From Candidatus Bathyarchaeota archaeon (GTDB lineage: Archaea > Thermoproteota > Bathyarchaeia > TCS64): a DNA stretch of 8,322 nt. The stretch covers positions 1 to 8,322 of the forward strand of contig PBSW01000005.1 of assembly GCA_002726865.1 (NCBI GenBank), read 5' to 3'. Each line of letters opens with the position of its first letter. The first letter of the stretch is position 1. The position numbers and the translations under genes were made by a program. Of the stretch, positions 1 to 7,198 are shown in pieces. The notes under the pieces were generated by a model, which saw only the letters and a list, made by a program, of their open reading frames with translations, was not told where the DNA came from and made no database searches.

Positions 1-1579
1 GGGTAATCATAAGTAAATCTCCCTTTCGAACAGAAAACCCCGTTACTCTTGCCGGCGTGTCAAAGTCTCGTACCCGTGTTTCTCCCTTCCTTACGTACAT
101 TGTTTTTACGGGATAACCCCAATAGCCTCCAGCTACTCCCCAAGGTGGGATAAGCCCGCGGTCTCCCATGGAGCTATAAGTACCATCTTGAAGTAACCTG
201 ACGTACCGCATCGATCCTAGCCCTCCACGGGTTCTCCCCGGTCCACCAGAATCAGAGACTATATCCACTTTCTCTATGAACACAGGGCTTTCGGCTTCCA
301 GAACTGATACAGGAAGAGTTACTCTGATTGCGGCACCGAAATCAATATCTCCGGTAGCAGTTGCGCCATCCAGATCTTTAAGGGCTGGACATCCACCACC
401 GGGATTATCTAAATAAAAAGGAGCTCTACCTGTTTCAGGAGAAATCGGAAATCCAATCATGTGACCCCATGAACAACCATGAGATACCCCGCAGACCAAA
501 TCTGGTATAGCTTGAGAGAGGGCTCCCATAACTACGGCAATAGCTCTCTTTCTGGTTTCACCATGGGATGCTGTTGATACATCTGGTTTAGCATTGACTA
601 TAGTACGCTCGGGAGCGATCATCTTGATTGGGCGGAAATTACCTCCATTAATTGGAGCTGCTGGATCTAAGATTGATTTAAATGCTATCAAAACCCCACC
701 TAAAGTTACCGCATCGCCTGAATTCACCGCATCATGTACTTGGGGTGACGAACCGGTAAAATCGGCTAATATCTCTCTACTTTTAATACTGAGCTTGAGT
801 CGCATCACTACGGGATCGAGCTCTCCTCCTTGGTACAGGTGCTCCAGATAGTCCTCATAATAATATTCACCTTGGGGAAGAGTTTCGATCTTCAGCCTCA
901 TCCTTTCTTCGCCAAGATTGAGGATCTCATCTATGCAATTTTTCAGAACCTCTACCCCAAACTTATCTGCCAACTCAAGAACACGTGCTCTCCCTCTTTC
1001 ACAACCTGCAATGAAGGCGTAGAAATCACCACGCACAACGTCGGGATTACGCATATTGGCGCACAATAAATCCAGAGCCGCCTTATTAATTTTTCCACCC
1101 TCTTGGATCTTGATCGCCGGTATACGTATGCCATCTTGATATATAGAAGTAGACCTACCTGACATACTGCCGGCAAAAGCCCCTCCTACGTCAGGCCAGT
1201 GAGCCCTGATCGCAGTATAACAAATGAGTTTACTGTTACGATAAACAGGTAAAAACATGAGCACATCGTTAAGATGAGCTCCCCCTCGGTAAGAATCATT
1301 GTGTAGGATTAGGTCGCCAGGCTGTGGTATTCCCAAGTCCTCTAGCGAGCATTGTATGGACCATTGGCTTGGGATAACATGGCCGGGATGATCCTCTCCT
1401 TGGGCAAGAAGTTCACCATTTGCAGCAAATAGGCCACAGGAGAAATCCTCCATAACCGCAATGGAGTAAGAATGAGCACACCTTATTGTATTGGCACGCA
1501 TTTCACGTGCTATCTGTATGGTTCCCTCACTTGCGGTAGCTAGAACAATTGGATCATTTTTCATAGCTTGCCTTTCCAT
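1..1579 (-). CDS. hyuB: Hydantoinase B / 5-oxoprolinase beta-type subunit, 3' end cut by the window edge
   Basis: An uninterrupted minus-strand frame of 526 codons runs from ATG at 1579 out of the left edge with no stop. It matches the Hydantoinase_B family, the partner of HyuA in ATP-dependent N-methylhydantoinase, 5-oxoprolinase and acetone-carboxylase-type enzymes in the cytoplasm. Visible family signatures are HNDSYRGGAHLNDV (residues 93-106), AHWPDVGG (126-133) and DSGGPGRTRGGLGS (443-456). By family analogy, His102, Asp105 and His127 are candidate metal ligands. The visible end, RKGDLLMIT, is where the family normally approaches its C-terminal Gly-rich tail, so few codons should be missing; that favours a hydantoinase-type subunit over the much longer acetone carboxylase alpha subunit. 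An AAGGA ribosome site with 8-base spacing lies in the last codons of hyuA, and only 5 bp separate the genes, implying translational coupling. A second ATG at 1564, with AAAGG before it, gives MKNDPIVL, closer to the usual family N-terminus, and could be the true start. Confidence 0.93.
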   Translation of the reverse strand, partial: MERQAMKNDPIVLATASEGTIQIAREMRANTIRCAHSYSIAVMEDFSCGLFAANGELLAQGEDHPGHVIPSQWSIQCSLEDLGIPQPGDLILHNDSYRGGAHLNDVLMFLPVYRNSKLICYTAIRAHWPDVGGAFAGSMSGRSTSIYQDGIRIPAIKIQEGGKINKAALDLLCANMRNPDVVRGDFYAFIAGCERGRARVLELADKFGVEVLKNCIDEILNLGEERMRLKIETLPQGEYYYEDYLEHLYQGGELDPVVMRLKLSIKSREILADFTGSSPQVHDAVNSGDAVTLGGVLIAFKSILDPAAPINGGNFRPIKMIAPERTIVNAKPDVSTASHGETRKRAIAVVMGALSQAIPDLVCGVSHGCSWGHMIGFPISPETGRAPFYLDNPGGGCPALKDLDGATATGDIDFGAAIRVTLPVSVLEAESPVFIEKVDIVSDSGGPGRTRGGLGSMRYVRLLQDGTYSSMGDRGLIPPWGVAGGYWGYPVKTMYVRKGETRVRDFDTPARVTGFSVRKGDLLMIT

Positions 1580-1584
1580 GTTAG

Positions 1585-3618
1585 TTATCCTTCATTCTTT
1601 AGGATCAGGTTTCCTAAATCATCAACGTGGGCTACCCATCCAGGCTGAACCACTGTCGTAGATCCCAATTCCTCAAAAATAACTGGACCATTAATGCATA
1701 TTCCTTCTGGCACGTCATCTCTCCGGTAGATCGGTGTCTCTACAAAACTCCCAGCAAATCGTACAGGGCGATTTTCTTTAAGCGCATCGGCCAGCTTATT
1801 AATTTTTGTTGGTACTTTCATTATCCTTGCTTTCTCTTTTAATCCCCAGGCGTCGACAATAAGCTCCATGATCATCAGCCGCTCAGTGAAGCCGAACTGA
1901 AAGCGTTCTCGGTGAGCAGTGTAAAATGATTTTTCCAACTCCTCAATTGAGGGTGCCATAGGTATCTCTAATTCATAATGCTGCTGGGGGTATTTAATAC
2001 TCAATCGCTCTTCGAAACGCATATTACTCTGCTTAAAGCCTTCACCAATAAGCTGTTTTTCTCCTATTGTACGTAGTTCTCTAAATATGGAGTAGATGTT
2101 ATCAATAGTGGCCTCGGATGTCATTATTCTTACCGGCCTTGAATACTGATGGAATACGTTGGACTGAAGCATTCCAGTCGAGCAGAAGTGTCCCGGTCTC
2201 ACAGGACTCACTACCTTTTTAATACCTAGTTGCGAGGCGATCCCCGTAGCAAACATGGGACCAGCACCACCATAAGCTACTAGCGCAAAATCCCTTACGT
2301 CATGACCTCTACCAGTGGAAACCTCTTTAACCGCACCAACCATTTTCAGTGTGACCAAGTCAATAATTGCTTCAGCTATCCGATATTCATCCGCTACTCC
2401 CAGACAGTGCCCTACTCGAGAAACGGCTTCTCTGGATAATTCCGAATGTAAAGAAATCTCTCCAACAAGTGACTCCTTACCGTTAAGCCACCCTAACACC
2501 AACACAGCATCAGTGATTGTGGCCTCAGCACCACCCAGATTATAGCAAGCTGGACCAGGGTTTGCTCCCTGACTCATAGGCCCAACCTTAAATTCTCCAG
2601 CTATATCGACCCATGCAATACTACCTCCACCAGCACCGATCGCATTTATATCTAGCTGAGGAGAAGTATTTGGGTAGCCTGATACTGCTACATCTCTGAT
2701 AGTGGGTGGTCGGAAGGATTTAATCAAACAAACATCCGTGCTCGTTCCTCCCATATCATACGAGATGACATTTTCCAATCCCAGAAGTTCCGCGAGATGC
2801 GCAGCTGCTGCAACACCCGCGGCTGGTCCTGAGTTTACTGTGAATATAGGAAAGGTGAAAGCCTGCTCCACACCCGTTGCTCCACCTCCGGCTACTGTTA
2901 TCCAAAAGGACCCACGATAACCCTCGGTAGTCAAGAAACTAACTATCTTCTTAAGATAAGGATGTACCAATGGTCCTATATAGCTGTTTAACACTGTGGT
3001 GGAAAATCTCTCGAATTCTCCTCTATGCTTACTTACTTCTGAGGATACTGAAGTGAATAGACTGGGCAGTAATTCTTGAACAAGCGCTTTTGCCTGCATT
3101 TCATTTTGATTTTGCATTTGCGAGGCGACAAAGCAAATGGCAATTGCTTTCGCATCAGTCTTAGCAATCTGAGATAAAACTTGCCGCAGCTCTTCCTGAT
3201 CAAGAGGTTGCAGAACCGACCCGTCAATTAAAACTCGTTCTGCTATCTCGTAGATCCGGGATCTCCTTACAAGCGGCTCTGGCCTTCTTCCTTTGATATC
3301 ATATAACACGCTCCGCACTGCGCCATCCATCGCCAGCACACCCGCGTGACCTTTGGTTGTAATCATAGATACCTGAGGGCCTTTTTTCTGAATTACGGCA
3401 TTAGTGCCAACGGTTGTGCCGTGAACGAAATCAGATAAGGACGCTACACTTATTCCAAGCTTGTCTATCCCTTTTCTTAAGCCCTCGAACGGATCACTCG
3501 GCGTAGTAGGTGTTTTAGCGAAATTGAAAACTTTCGAATCTTCATTGTAAAGAGTTAGGTCTGTGAACGTCCCTCCTATATCAATCCCAAGCCGTTGTGC
3601 ACTTTCCTTTTTGACCAT
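1585..3618 (-). CDS. hyuA: Hydantoinase A / 5-oxoprolinase alpha-type subunit (ASKHA ATPase-like)
   Basis: The product is 677 aa, within the usual length for HyuA. This ATP-binding subunit pairs with HyuB in cytoplasmic enzymes that activate a substrate carbonyl or carboxyl by phosphorylation, as in hydantoin or 5-oxoproline hydrolysis and acetone carboxylation. The N-terminal domain begins with the phosphate-binding LGIDIGGTFTDL (residues 10-21) and has HGTTVGTNAV (66-75). The second domain carries NSGPAAGVAAAAH (262-274), SYDMGGTSTDV (286-296), a GAGGGSIAWVD loop and a GPMSQGANPGPACY segment, then YGGAGPMFA nearer the C-terminus. All expected nucleotide-binding signatures look intact, with no frameshift. 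I prefer the ATG at 3618, preceded by GAGG at 9-base spacing. An upstream in-frame GTG at 3633 adds five residues but has no ribosome site. It ends 5 bp before hyuB and lies 241 bp downstream of dctM. The substrate cannot be told from sequence alone. Confidence 0.95.
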   Translation of the reverse strand: MVKKESAQRLGIDIGGTFTDLTLYNEDSKVFNFAKTPTTPSDPFEGLRKGIDKLGISVASLSDFVHGTTVGTNAVIQKKGPQVSMITTKGHAGVLAMDGAVRSVLYDIKGRRPEPLVRRSRIYEIAERVLIDGSVLQPLDQEELRQVLSQIAKTDAKAIAICFVASQMQNQNEMQAKALVQELLPSLFTSVSSEVSKHRGEFERFSTTVLNSYIGPLVHPYLKKIVSFLTTEGYRGSFWITVAGGGATGVEQAFTFPIFTVNSGPAAGVAAAAHLAELLGLENVISYDMGGTSTDVCLIKSFRPPTIRDVAVSGYPNTSPQLDINAIGAGGGSIAWVDIAGEFKVGPMSQGANPGPACYNLGGAEATITDAVLVLGWLNGKESLVGEISLHSELSREAVSRVGHCLGVADEYRIAEAIIDLVTLKMVGAVKEVSTGRGHDVRDFALVAYGGAGPMFATGIASQLGIKKVVSPVRPGHFCSTGMLQSNVFHQYSRPVRIMTSEATIDNIYSIFRELRTIGEKQLIGEGFKQSNMRFEERLSIKYPQQHYELEIPMAPSIEELEKSFYTAHRERFQFGFTERLMIMELIVDAWGLKEKARIMKVPTKINKLADALKENRPVRFAGSFVETPIYRRDDVPEGICINGPVIFEELGSTTVVQPGWVAHVDDLGNLILKNEG

Positions 3619-3859
3619 TACTCCATACCTCACAAATATGTAGGATCAATATCTCCATGGCTCCTGTGCCGCAGATAGGCACCAGTTTGGCTTCTCCTTA
3701 TTCCTCTGGGATACCACAAAAAGCACGAAAGACAATGGGCAAAATTCACTCAGGACTAGCACCAGGCCTATCTTTGATCCGAGGTATAACCACTGCCCTC
3801 GGATTTCTTGGCGTTAATCAACCCAGATCAGTAAGTTTAACAATATATTACCAAATTAC
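3619..3859 (-). other. Spacer between dctM and hyuA
   Basis: This 241-bp stretch separates the TRAP genes from hyuAB. I see no coding sequence of credible quality in it. It holds one 8-bp-stem hairpin (3777-3804) close to the dctM stop, and the hyuA ribosome site (3628-3631). I could not find a convincing -35/-10 pair on the minus strand, so whether hyuAB is read through from dctM or has its own weak promoter is open. Confidence 0.6.
3777..3804 (-). terminator. Inverted repeat downstream of dctM; intercistronic hairpin or weak terminator
   Basis: ATCCGAGG (3777-3784) and CCTCGGAT (3797-3804) are perfect 8-bp inverted arms around a 12-base loop, 56 bp past the dctM stop. On the minus-strand transcript the stem is followed by CAAAGATAGG, not a U-run, so it is a poor intrinsic terminator for the operon. 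It could instead protect the dctPQM message from 3' decay or cause partial termination, lowering hyuAB relative to the transporter. On the plus strand the stem is followed by TTTCTT, but no plus-strand gene ends here. Confidence 0.45.
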
Positions 3860-5173
3860 CTATGAAATCATCAGGCCGGGAAGCCACAGAGCTAACACTG
3901 GGAAAGCGATTATTACTCCCGTACCAATTGCTTGGAGACCTACAAATGGAACGCCACCCTTTATTAGATCTACCATAGTGACGCCCGGAGGAGCCACCGC
4001 CTTGAGGAAGAAAAGAGCGAACCCAAAAGGCGGTGTCAAGAAGGACATCTGCAGAACCAGATTAAAGACAACGGCAAACCATAGCTGGTTGAAACCTAGA
4101 GTCACCGCTATCGGGACAAAAAGAGGCGCGCATAGCATAACGATACCGCCCGGATCGATAAACATCCCAAGAATGAACAAAATGAGAAGCATGACTATCA
4201 GACTGCCTGTGGTGCCAAACGGGAGCCCCATCATCACATCTTCTATCATTTTCCCGCCACCAAGCACTGTGAAGACACCCACGAAGGAAGTGGCGCCAAA
4301 AACAATTATGCAAATCATACCCCAGGTCCTTACCGCAACAAAGAGAGAATTCTTTATAACAGGCCAATTCAGCCGGCGGTTAAAGGCAGTTATTATAATG
4401 GCACCAACAGCACCAACGCCGGCAGCCTCAGTGGGCGTGGCTACCCCAAATAAAATTGACCCCAGCACGGAAACGATAAGTAAAACGGGAGGTATTATCG
4501 CTTTAACAAGAAGACTAACCTTTTGTGTTATCGGGATTCTCGTTTCCTCCTCTGGTACCGCCGGTGCTATCTCTGGTTGCAGGAAACTTCTAAGTAATAT
4601 GTAACCAATGTATAGAGAAGAAAGAACCAGACCTGGAACGAAACAAGCAAAGAATAATTTCCCCACCGACATTTCAGCAACGACACCAAAGAGAACCAGT
4701 AAAACACTCGGGGGAATAAGAACACCTAAGGCTCCTCCCGCCATTACAGAGCCGCCAGCTAGTTTCTTATCGTACCCGCGCTTGAGCATCGAGGGAAATG
4801 CGATTAGACCCATGGCCACAACAGAAGAGGACACTATACCGGTGGCGGCGGCGAAAATGGTACAGATTGTCACTGTTGCCACTGCCAGCCCGCCTCTCAA
4901 TCGCCCCATCCAGACATGCAGCGCTCCGTAAAGATTGTCGACAAGACCAGACTGCCCCAGCACTTGCCCCATTAGAAGGAACAGAGGGCACGCAATGAGC
5001 AAATAGTGTGTTTGATAATGGAAGACGCGGTCGACGAGGATATCGACAATGCCAGGACCAAAGGTCAGCAAACCAACCAGCAGTGCGGTACCCCCCATCA
5101 CAAAGCCCACGGAATACCCGCACATCATAAAGAACAACAGCAGGGCAAACATCCAGAGGGGATTAATTTCCAC
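3860..5173 (-). CDS. dctM: TRAP transporter large permease subunit, DctM family
   Basis: The 437-aa, almost wholly hydrophobic protein has the length and roughly a dozen membrane segments expected of DctM, the ion-coupled channel subunit of TRAP transporters in the inner membrane. Family signatures are present in order: a GYSVGFVMG segment in the first helix, GQVLGQSGLVDNLY, GIVSSSVVAMG, the MLKRGYDKKLAGG loop, GALGVLIPPSVLLV, FGVATPTEAAGVGAVGA and, near the end, GMFIDPGGIVM and LTPPFGFALFFLK. The start is GTG at 5173, three bases after the dctQ stop. An AAGGTGG sequence 11 bases upstream, inside the end of dctQ, is a weak and distant ribosome site, so translation is probably coupled to dctQ. 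The protein looks intact. Large subunits do not reveal the substrate; that depends on DctP. Confidence 0.96.
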   Translation of the reverse strand: MEINPLWMFALLLFFMMCGYSVGFVMGGTALLVGLLTFGPGIVDILVDRVFHYQTHYLLIACPLFLLMGQVLGQSGLVDNLYGALHVWMGRLRGGLAVATVTICTIFAAATGIVSSSVVAMGLIAFPSMLKRGYDKKLAGGSVMAGGALGVLIPPSVLLVLFGVVAEMSVGKLFFACFVPGLVLSSLYIGYILLRSFLQPEIAPAVPEEETRIPITQKVSLLVKAIIPPVLLIVSVLGSILFGVATPTEAAGVGAVGAIIITAFNRRLNWPVIKNSLFVAVRTWGMICIIVFGATSFVGVFTVLGGGKMIEDVMMGLPFGTTGSLIVMLLILFILGMFIDPGGIVMLCAPLFVPIAVTLGFNQLWFAVVFNLVLQMSFLTPPFGFALFFLKAVAPPGVTMVDLIKGGVPFVGLQAIGTGVIIAFPVLALWLPGLMIS

Positions 5174-5176
5174 GGA

Positions 5177-5692
5177 CTAGACTACCACCTTACCTTTTAT
5201 AAGAGTAAATAGGTCACGAGTAAATGATGCCAGGACCTGCAACCACAGCAAGAAAAAGCCTGTAGGCAGCACCCACTTAAACATCCACAGATATGGTTCA
5301 AATGGGGTCATCGTTCTTTCTTTCAGTTCCACAACGAAGAGAAGGTCGCCCCAACCTCCAATAATTAAAAGGGTAACCCATGGTAAGGCTAAGACCAAGG
5401 TAAGCACCAAATCCACCACCAGTCTCACCCAGGACGGGAACAAAAGCTTCAGCACGTCCACCTCCACATGCCCTTTCGCTTTGTGAGTCCACGCCGTTGC
5501 CACCACCATAGCGGTGCCACTGAGCATAAGGGCTACCTCATAAGCCCATACGGTAGGCCGATCAAACACGTAGCGCATTACCACATCAAAGAACACTACT
5601 GCTGCCAGCACGAGTATGAGCAAGCTGACAGACTTGCCAGAGACCTCGCTCACAGACTCTATACCTCTGATGGCACTTTTCAGTATTTTCAT
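5177..5692 (-). CDS. dctQ: TRAP transporter small permease subunit, DctQ family
   Basis: The 171-aa protein has four hydrophobic segments, the normal DctQ layout. It is the small membrane subunit that associates with DctM and completes the TRAP membrane complex. The stretch PTVWAYEVALMLSGTAMV followed by KGHVEVDVL matches the conserved DctQ region (Trp-x-x-Glu in helix 2, then His-x-x-Val-Asp). It sits between dctP, 54 bp upstream, and dctM, 3 bp downstream, in the usual P-Q-M order. The ATG at 5692 has no recognisable Shine-Dalgarno sequence (GGCCGTCAAAC precedes it), and an in-frame stop lies upstream with no other ATG or GTG between, so the start is secure but initiation may be weak. The reduced initiation would fit lower production of membrane subunits than of the binding protein. 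Confidence 0.93.
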   Translation of the reverse strand: MKILKSAIRGIESVSEVSGKSVSLLILVLAAVVFFDVVMRYVFDRPTVWAYEVALMLSGTAMVVATAWTHKAKGHVEVDVLKLLFPSWVRLVVDLVLTLVLALPWVTLLIIGGWGDLLFVVELKERTMTPFEPYLWMFKWVLPTGFFLLWLQVLASFTRDLFTLIKGKVVV

Positions 5693-5707
5693 GTTTGACG
5701 GCCTACC

Positions 5708-5721
5708 ATACTGTACCGTAT
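5708..5721. repeat. 14-bp imperfect palindrome between dctP and dctQ
   Basis: ATACTGTACCGTAT reads as ATAC-x-GTAC-x-GTAT, symmetric at 12 of 14 positions. It lies in the 54-bp spacer, 16 bp upstream of the dctQ start. It is too tight to form an RNA hairpin, so if functional it would be a DNA-binding site. I see no matching copy in the divergent control region, so it may be chance. Confidence 0.25.
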
Positions 5722-5746
5722 TTATGCTCCCTTATCGGTTCTACTA

Positions 5747-6922
5747 TTAAGGGAGGGATTGGGCAGCCGCAAGCTTCCCAGCGAATGCAGCGAAATCCCG
5801 CATTTCATTTAGCGCTTTAGCGTAGAATGCGTCCTCTAAAGCCCGCTCGTCTTGAATGTCAAACACGATATCACGTATCTTGATCAAGTCCTCTTCAGGT
5901 GTCGTGATAACCTCGGTCCCCCCCTCGAGCAGCTTTTTGAACCATTTGGCGTCTTCAAGCCCGTATATTGCTGAATAGTACGTGCTCATTTCTTTACCGG
6001 CTGCTTCCATTATGGCTTTCAGGTCATCCGGAAGCGCACTCCATGCATCCTTATTGACAATTGTAAACGCAACCGGACACGGGTCTTGCCAGCCAGGCAG
6101 CACAAGGTAATCAGCTACCTCGTGCAAGCCGATCGATGCGGCCAAAGCGATAGAGCCATACTTCGCTCCATCTATTGCACCGGTCTGGAGGGCCGTATAC
6201 AGGTCACCACCATCTACCTGGACCACTGATGCACCTAGCTCCTCGTAAACCGCTGCCTGCATACCAATGACCCTGACTTTCTTCCCTTTCCTATCCTCTA
6301 AGTTACGGACTGGCTCAGTGAAAAAAATCTCCGGCGACATTGGCGAAAACGACCATCCCAGAAGATGTACGTTCATCCCCAAGAGCTCATAATACTCCCG
6401 CATTATGTCGGCGCCGGGACCCGCTTCATAGTACAGATAAGCGACTGGAAGGGGCAACCCGAAAGGCGGGTTAACAATGATCTCGCCCGCTTTGTGTTTA
6501 CCCAAGTCGTAGTAAGGAGTCCAGTAGCCCGACTCAATGGTTCCCTTGTGCACTGCATCTATTACCTCAACACCTTCAACTACCTCTCCGGAGCCAAAAG
6601 TCTCGATCTCAAGTCGGCCATTGGACATCTCTCCTACCCGATCAGCCATATACTCGACGGTCCAACCCAGAGATGGATTTCCAGGCGGGTGGATTCCGTG
6701 CATCCGCCACTTGATAACCTTCGCTGGCTGTGCTGGAGCCGGAGCTGGAGACGGAGCCGGAGTCGGTGCGGGTGCTGGTTTCGGTGCCGGTGCGGGTGCG
6801 GGTGCTGGTGCTGGTTTCGGTGCCGGTGCCGGTGCCGGTGCCGGTGCCGGTGCAGCACACGCAACTAGCAAAGCAATTGCTGCCATTAGTGGAACAACGA
6901 TAAATAGAAACTTCTTTTTCAC
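5747..6922 (-). CDS. dctP: TRAP transporter substrate-binding lipoprotein, DctP family (TakP-like)
   Basis: The 391-aa protein is the extracytoplasmic substrate receptor of the TRAP system. Three Lys and a hydrophobic stretch lead to the lipobox LVAC, with lipidated Cys22, so it is membrane-anchored rather than a free periplasmic protein. Residues 23-67 are an Ala-Pro linker interrupted by Lys36, Lys48, Thr54 and Ser58. The binding domain begins near KVIKWRMHG (68-76). SNGRLEIETFGSGEVV (100-115), GKKVRVIG (213-220) and ALQTGAIDGA (244-253) are DctP hallmarks. By family analogy Arg217 should clamp the substrate carboxylate. The VDGGDLY...ALQTGAID run and the later LPGWQDP resemble the 2-oxo acid receptor TakP, so a monocarboxylate or 2-oxo acid is a reasonable guess, not proven. 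The start is GTG at 6922 behind a perfect ribosome site. It is first in its operon, served by the promoter at 7091-7119. Confidence 0.95.
   Translation of the reverse strand: MKKKFLFIVVPLMAAIALLVACAAPAPAPAPAPAPKPAPAPAPAPAPKPAPAPTPAPSPAPAPAQPAKVIKWRMHGIHPPGNPSLGWTVEYMADRVGEMSNGRLEIETFGSGEVVEGVEVIDAVHKGTIESGYWTPYYDLGKHKAGEIIVNPPFGLPLPVAYLYYEAGPGADIMREYYELLGMNVHLLGWSFSPMSPEIFFTEPVRNLEDRKGKKVRVIGMQAAVYEELGASVVQVDGGDLYTALQTGAIDGAKYGSIALAASIGLHEVADYLVLPGWQDPCPVAFTIVNKDAWSALPDDLKAIMEAAGKEMSTYYSAIYGLEDAKWFKKLLEGGTEVITTPEEDLIKIRDIVFDIQDERALEDAFYAKALNEMRDFAAFAGKLAAAQSLP
6731..6853 (-). repeat. Degenerate hexanucleotide repeat encoding the Ala-Pro linker of DctP
   Basis: A tandem array with unit CGGTGC (plus strand) or GCACCG (coding strand) encodes alternating Ala and Pro. 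The dctP-proximal end, 6818-6853, has six perfect copies; further along the unit decays to variants with GGA, GGG and GCT. A larger duplication is visible: GGTGCTGGTTTCGGTGCCGG occurs at 6771-6790 and again at 6807-6826, placing Lys36 and Lys48 twelve residues apart. The length is a multiple of six, so copy-number change keeps the frame and only alters linker length. Confidence 0.9.
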
Positions 6923-6927
6923 TTATT

Positions 6928-6935
6928 ACCTCCTT
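6928..6935 (-). promoter_or_regulatory. Ribosome binding site of dctP
   Basis: AAGGAGGT on the minus strand lies 5 bases before the GTG at 6922. It is a full match to the 16S rRNA tail and decides the GTG start. It is far stronger than anything before dctQ or dctM, fitting high output of the binding protein. Confidence 0.9.
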
Positions 6936-6960
6936 GGTAATTCCTAATTGATTCTTAATT

Positions 6961-6990
6961 CTACCTAAACATTTTTAAATTTGAAGCCAT
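6961..6990 (-). other. Candidate leader ORF of 9 codons upstream of dctP
   Basis: In the dctP leader, AGGAGGTGAT (minus strand, 6989-6998) is a ten-base match to the anti-Shine-Dalgarno sequence and runs into an ATG at 6990. That ATG opens MASNLKMFR followed by TAG, ending 38 bases before dctP. The spacing from GGAGG to ATG is only 2 bases, short for efficient initiation. The same frame stays open upstream to another ATG at 7050, giving 29 residues (MAGVIILREC...), but that start has no ribosome site. It could be a leader peptide, a ribosome standby site or a decayed gene start; I do not assign a function. Confidence 0.3.
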
Positions 6991-7090
6991 CACCTCCTCA
7001 TTAAAGACTGTAAACTTGAAACATTCTCGTAAGATAATTACACCTGCCATAAATGCGAAAATCTCATCCCCAAAGCTCAAGCACCGGTCT

Positions 7091-7119
7091 AGTATAAAGG
7101 TAAAAAACATCTTTGTCAA
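7091..7119 (-). promoter_or_regulatory. Sigma70-type promoter of the dctPQM-hyuAB unit
   Basis: On the minus strand, TTGACA (7114-7119), a 17-base spacer and TATACT (7091-7096) form a near-consensus promoter, 11 of 12 bases matching. Transcription should begin near 7084, giving a leader of about 160 nt before dctP. An AT-rich AAATTATT lies just upstream of the -35 box. Such a strong core promoter implies that control is by repression. Confidence 0.8.
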
Positions 7120-7175
7120 TAATTTCCTGAAGCGTTTGCCACATTTTTAAAACACGTTTGAAGAAGCATTGACAA
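7113..7175. repeat. Inverted repeat formed by the two divergent -35 boxes; candidate operator region
   Basis: TTGTCAAT (7113-7120) and ATTGACAA (7168-7175) are perfect 8-bp inverted copies, each containing a -35 box. Between them CGTTTG occurs twice in direct orientation (7133-7138 and 7155-7160), 22 bp apart, about two helical turns. ACAATTGT (7172-7179) is a perfect 8-bp palindrome overlapping the regulator's -35 box. A dimeric GntR/FCD regulator could bind here and control both promoters, but no site matches a consensus I can name with confidence. Confidence 0.4.
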
Positions 7176-7198
7176 TTGTTCTACTTGAATATTATATT
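7169..7198 (+). promoter_or_regulatory. Sigma70-type promoter of the GntR/FCD regulator
   Basis: TTGACA (7169-7174), an 18-base spacer and TATATT (7193-7198) match the consensus at 11 of 12 bases. Transcription should begin near 7205, leaving a leader of only about 12 nt before the ATG at 7217. The TTG of the -35 box opens an in-frame extension of the regulator's ORF, but that TTG is a promoter element and should not be taken as the start codon. Confidence 0.75.

Noticed and set aside
594..1176. Several 70-85 codon frames on both strands inside 594-1176
   Set aside because: They all overlap the continuous hyuB frame, which carries the family motifs.
3585..3653. A short minus-strand ORF beginning ATG GAG ATA upstream of hyuA, with AGGAG before it
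   Set aside because: The ribosome-site spacing is only 2 bases, the peptide is about two dozen residues and it overlaps the hyuA start; no support beyond chance.
3674..3772. GATAGGC (3674-3680) and GCCTATC (3766-3772) as an inverted repeat
   Set aside because: Seven-base arms 85 bp apart are expected by chance in a region of this size.
3657..4604. A 315-codon open frame on the plus strand opposite dctM
   Set aside because: It lies antisense to a clear dctM, its translation is rich in Pro, Thr, Arg and Ser with no recognisable domain, and it has no ribosome site; it is a shadow of the membrane-protein codon pattern.
6365..6947. Plus-strand and alternate-frame open reading frames rich in Gly-Ala, Cys-Arg or His-Arg over the dctP linker
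   Set aside because: These are other-frame readings of the CGGTGC hexanucleotide repeat; the frame with the lipobox and the DctP domain is the real one.
7029..7041. GTAA-gataa-TTAC inverted repeat in the dctP leader
   Set aside because: Four-base AT-rich arms are too short to support a hairpin or an operator.
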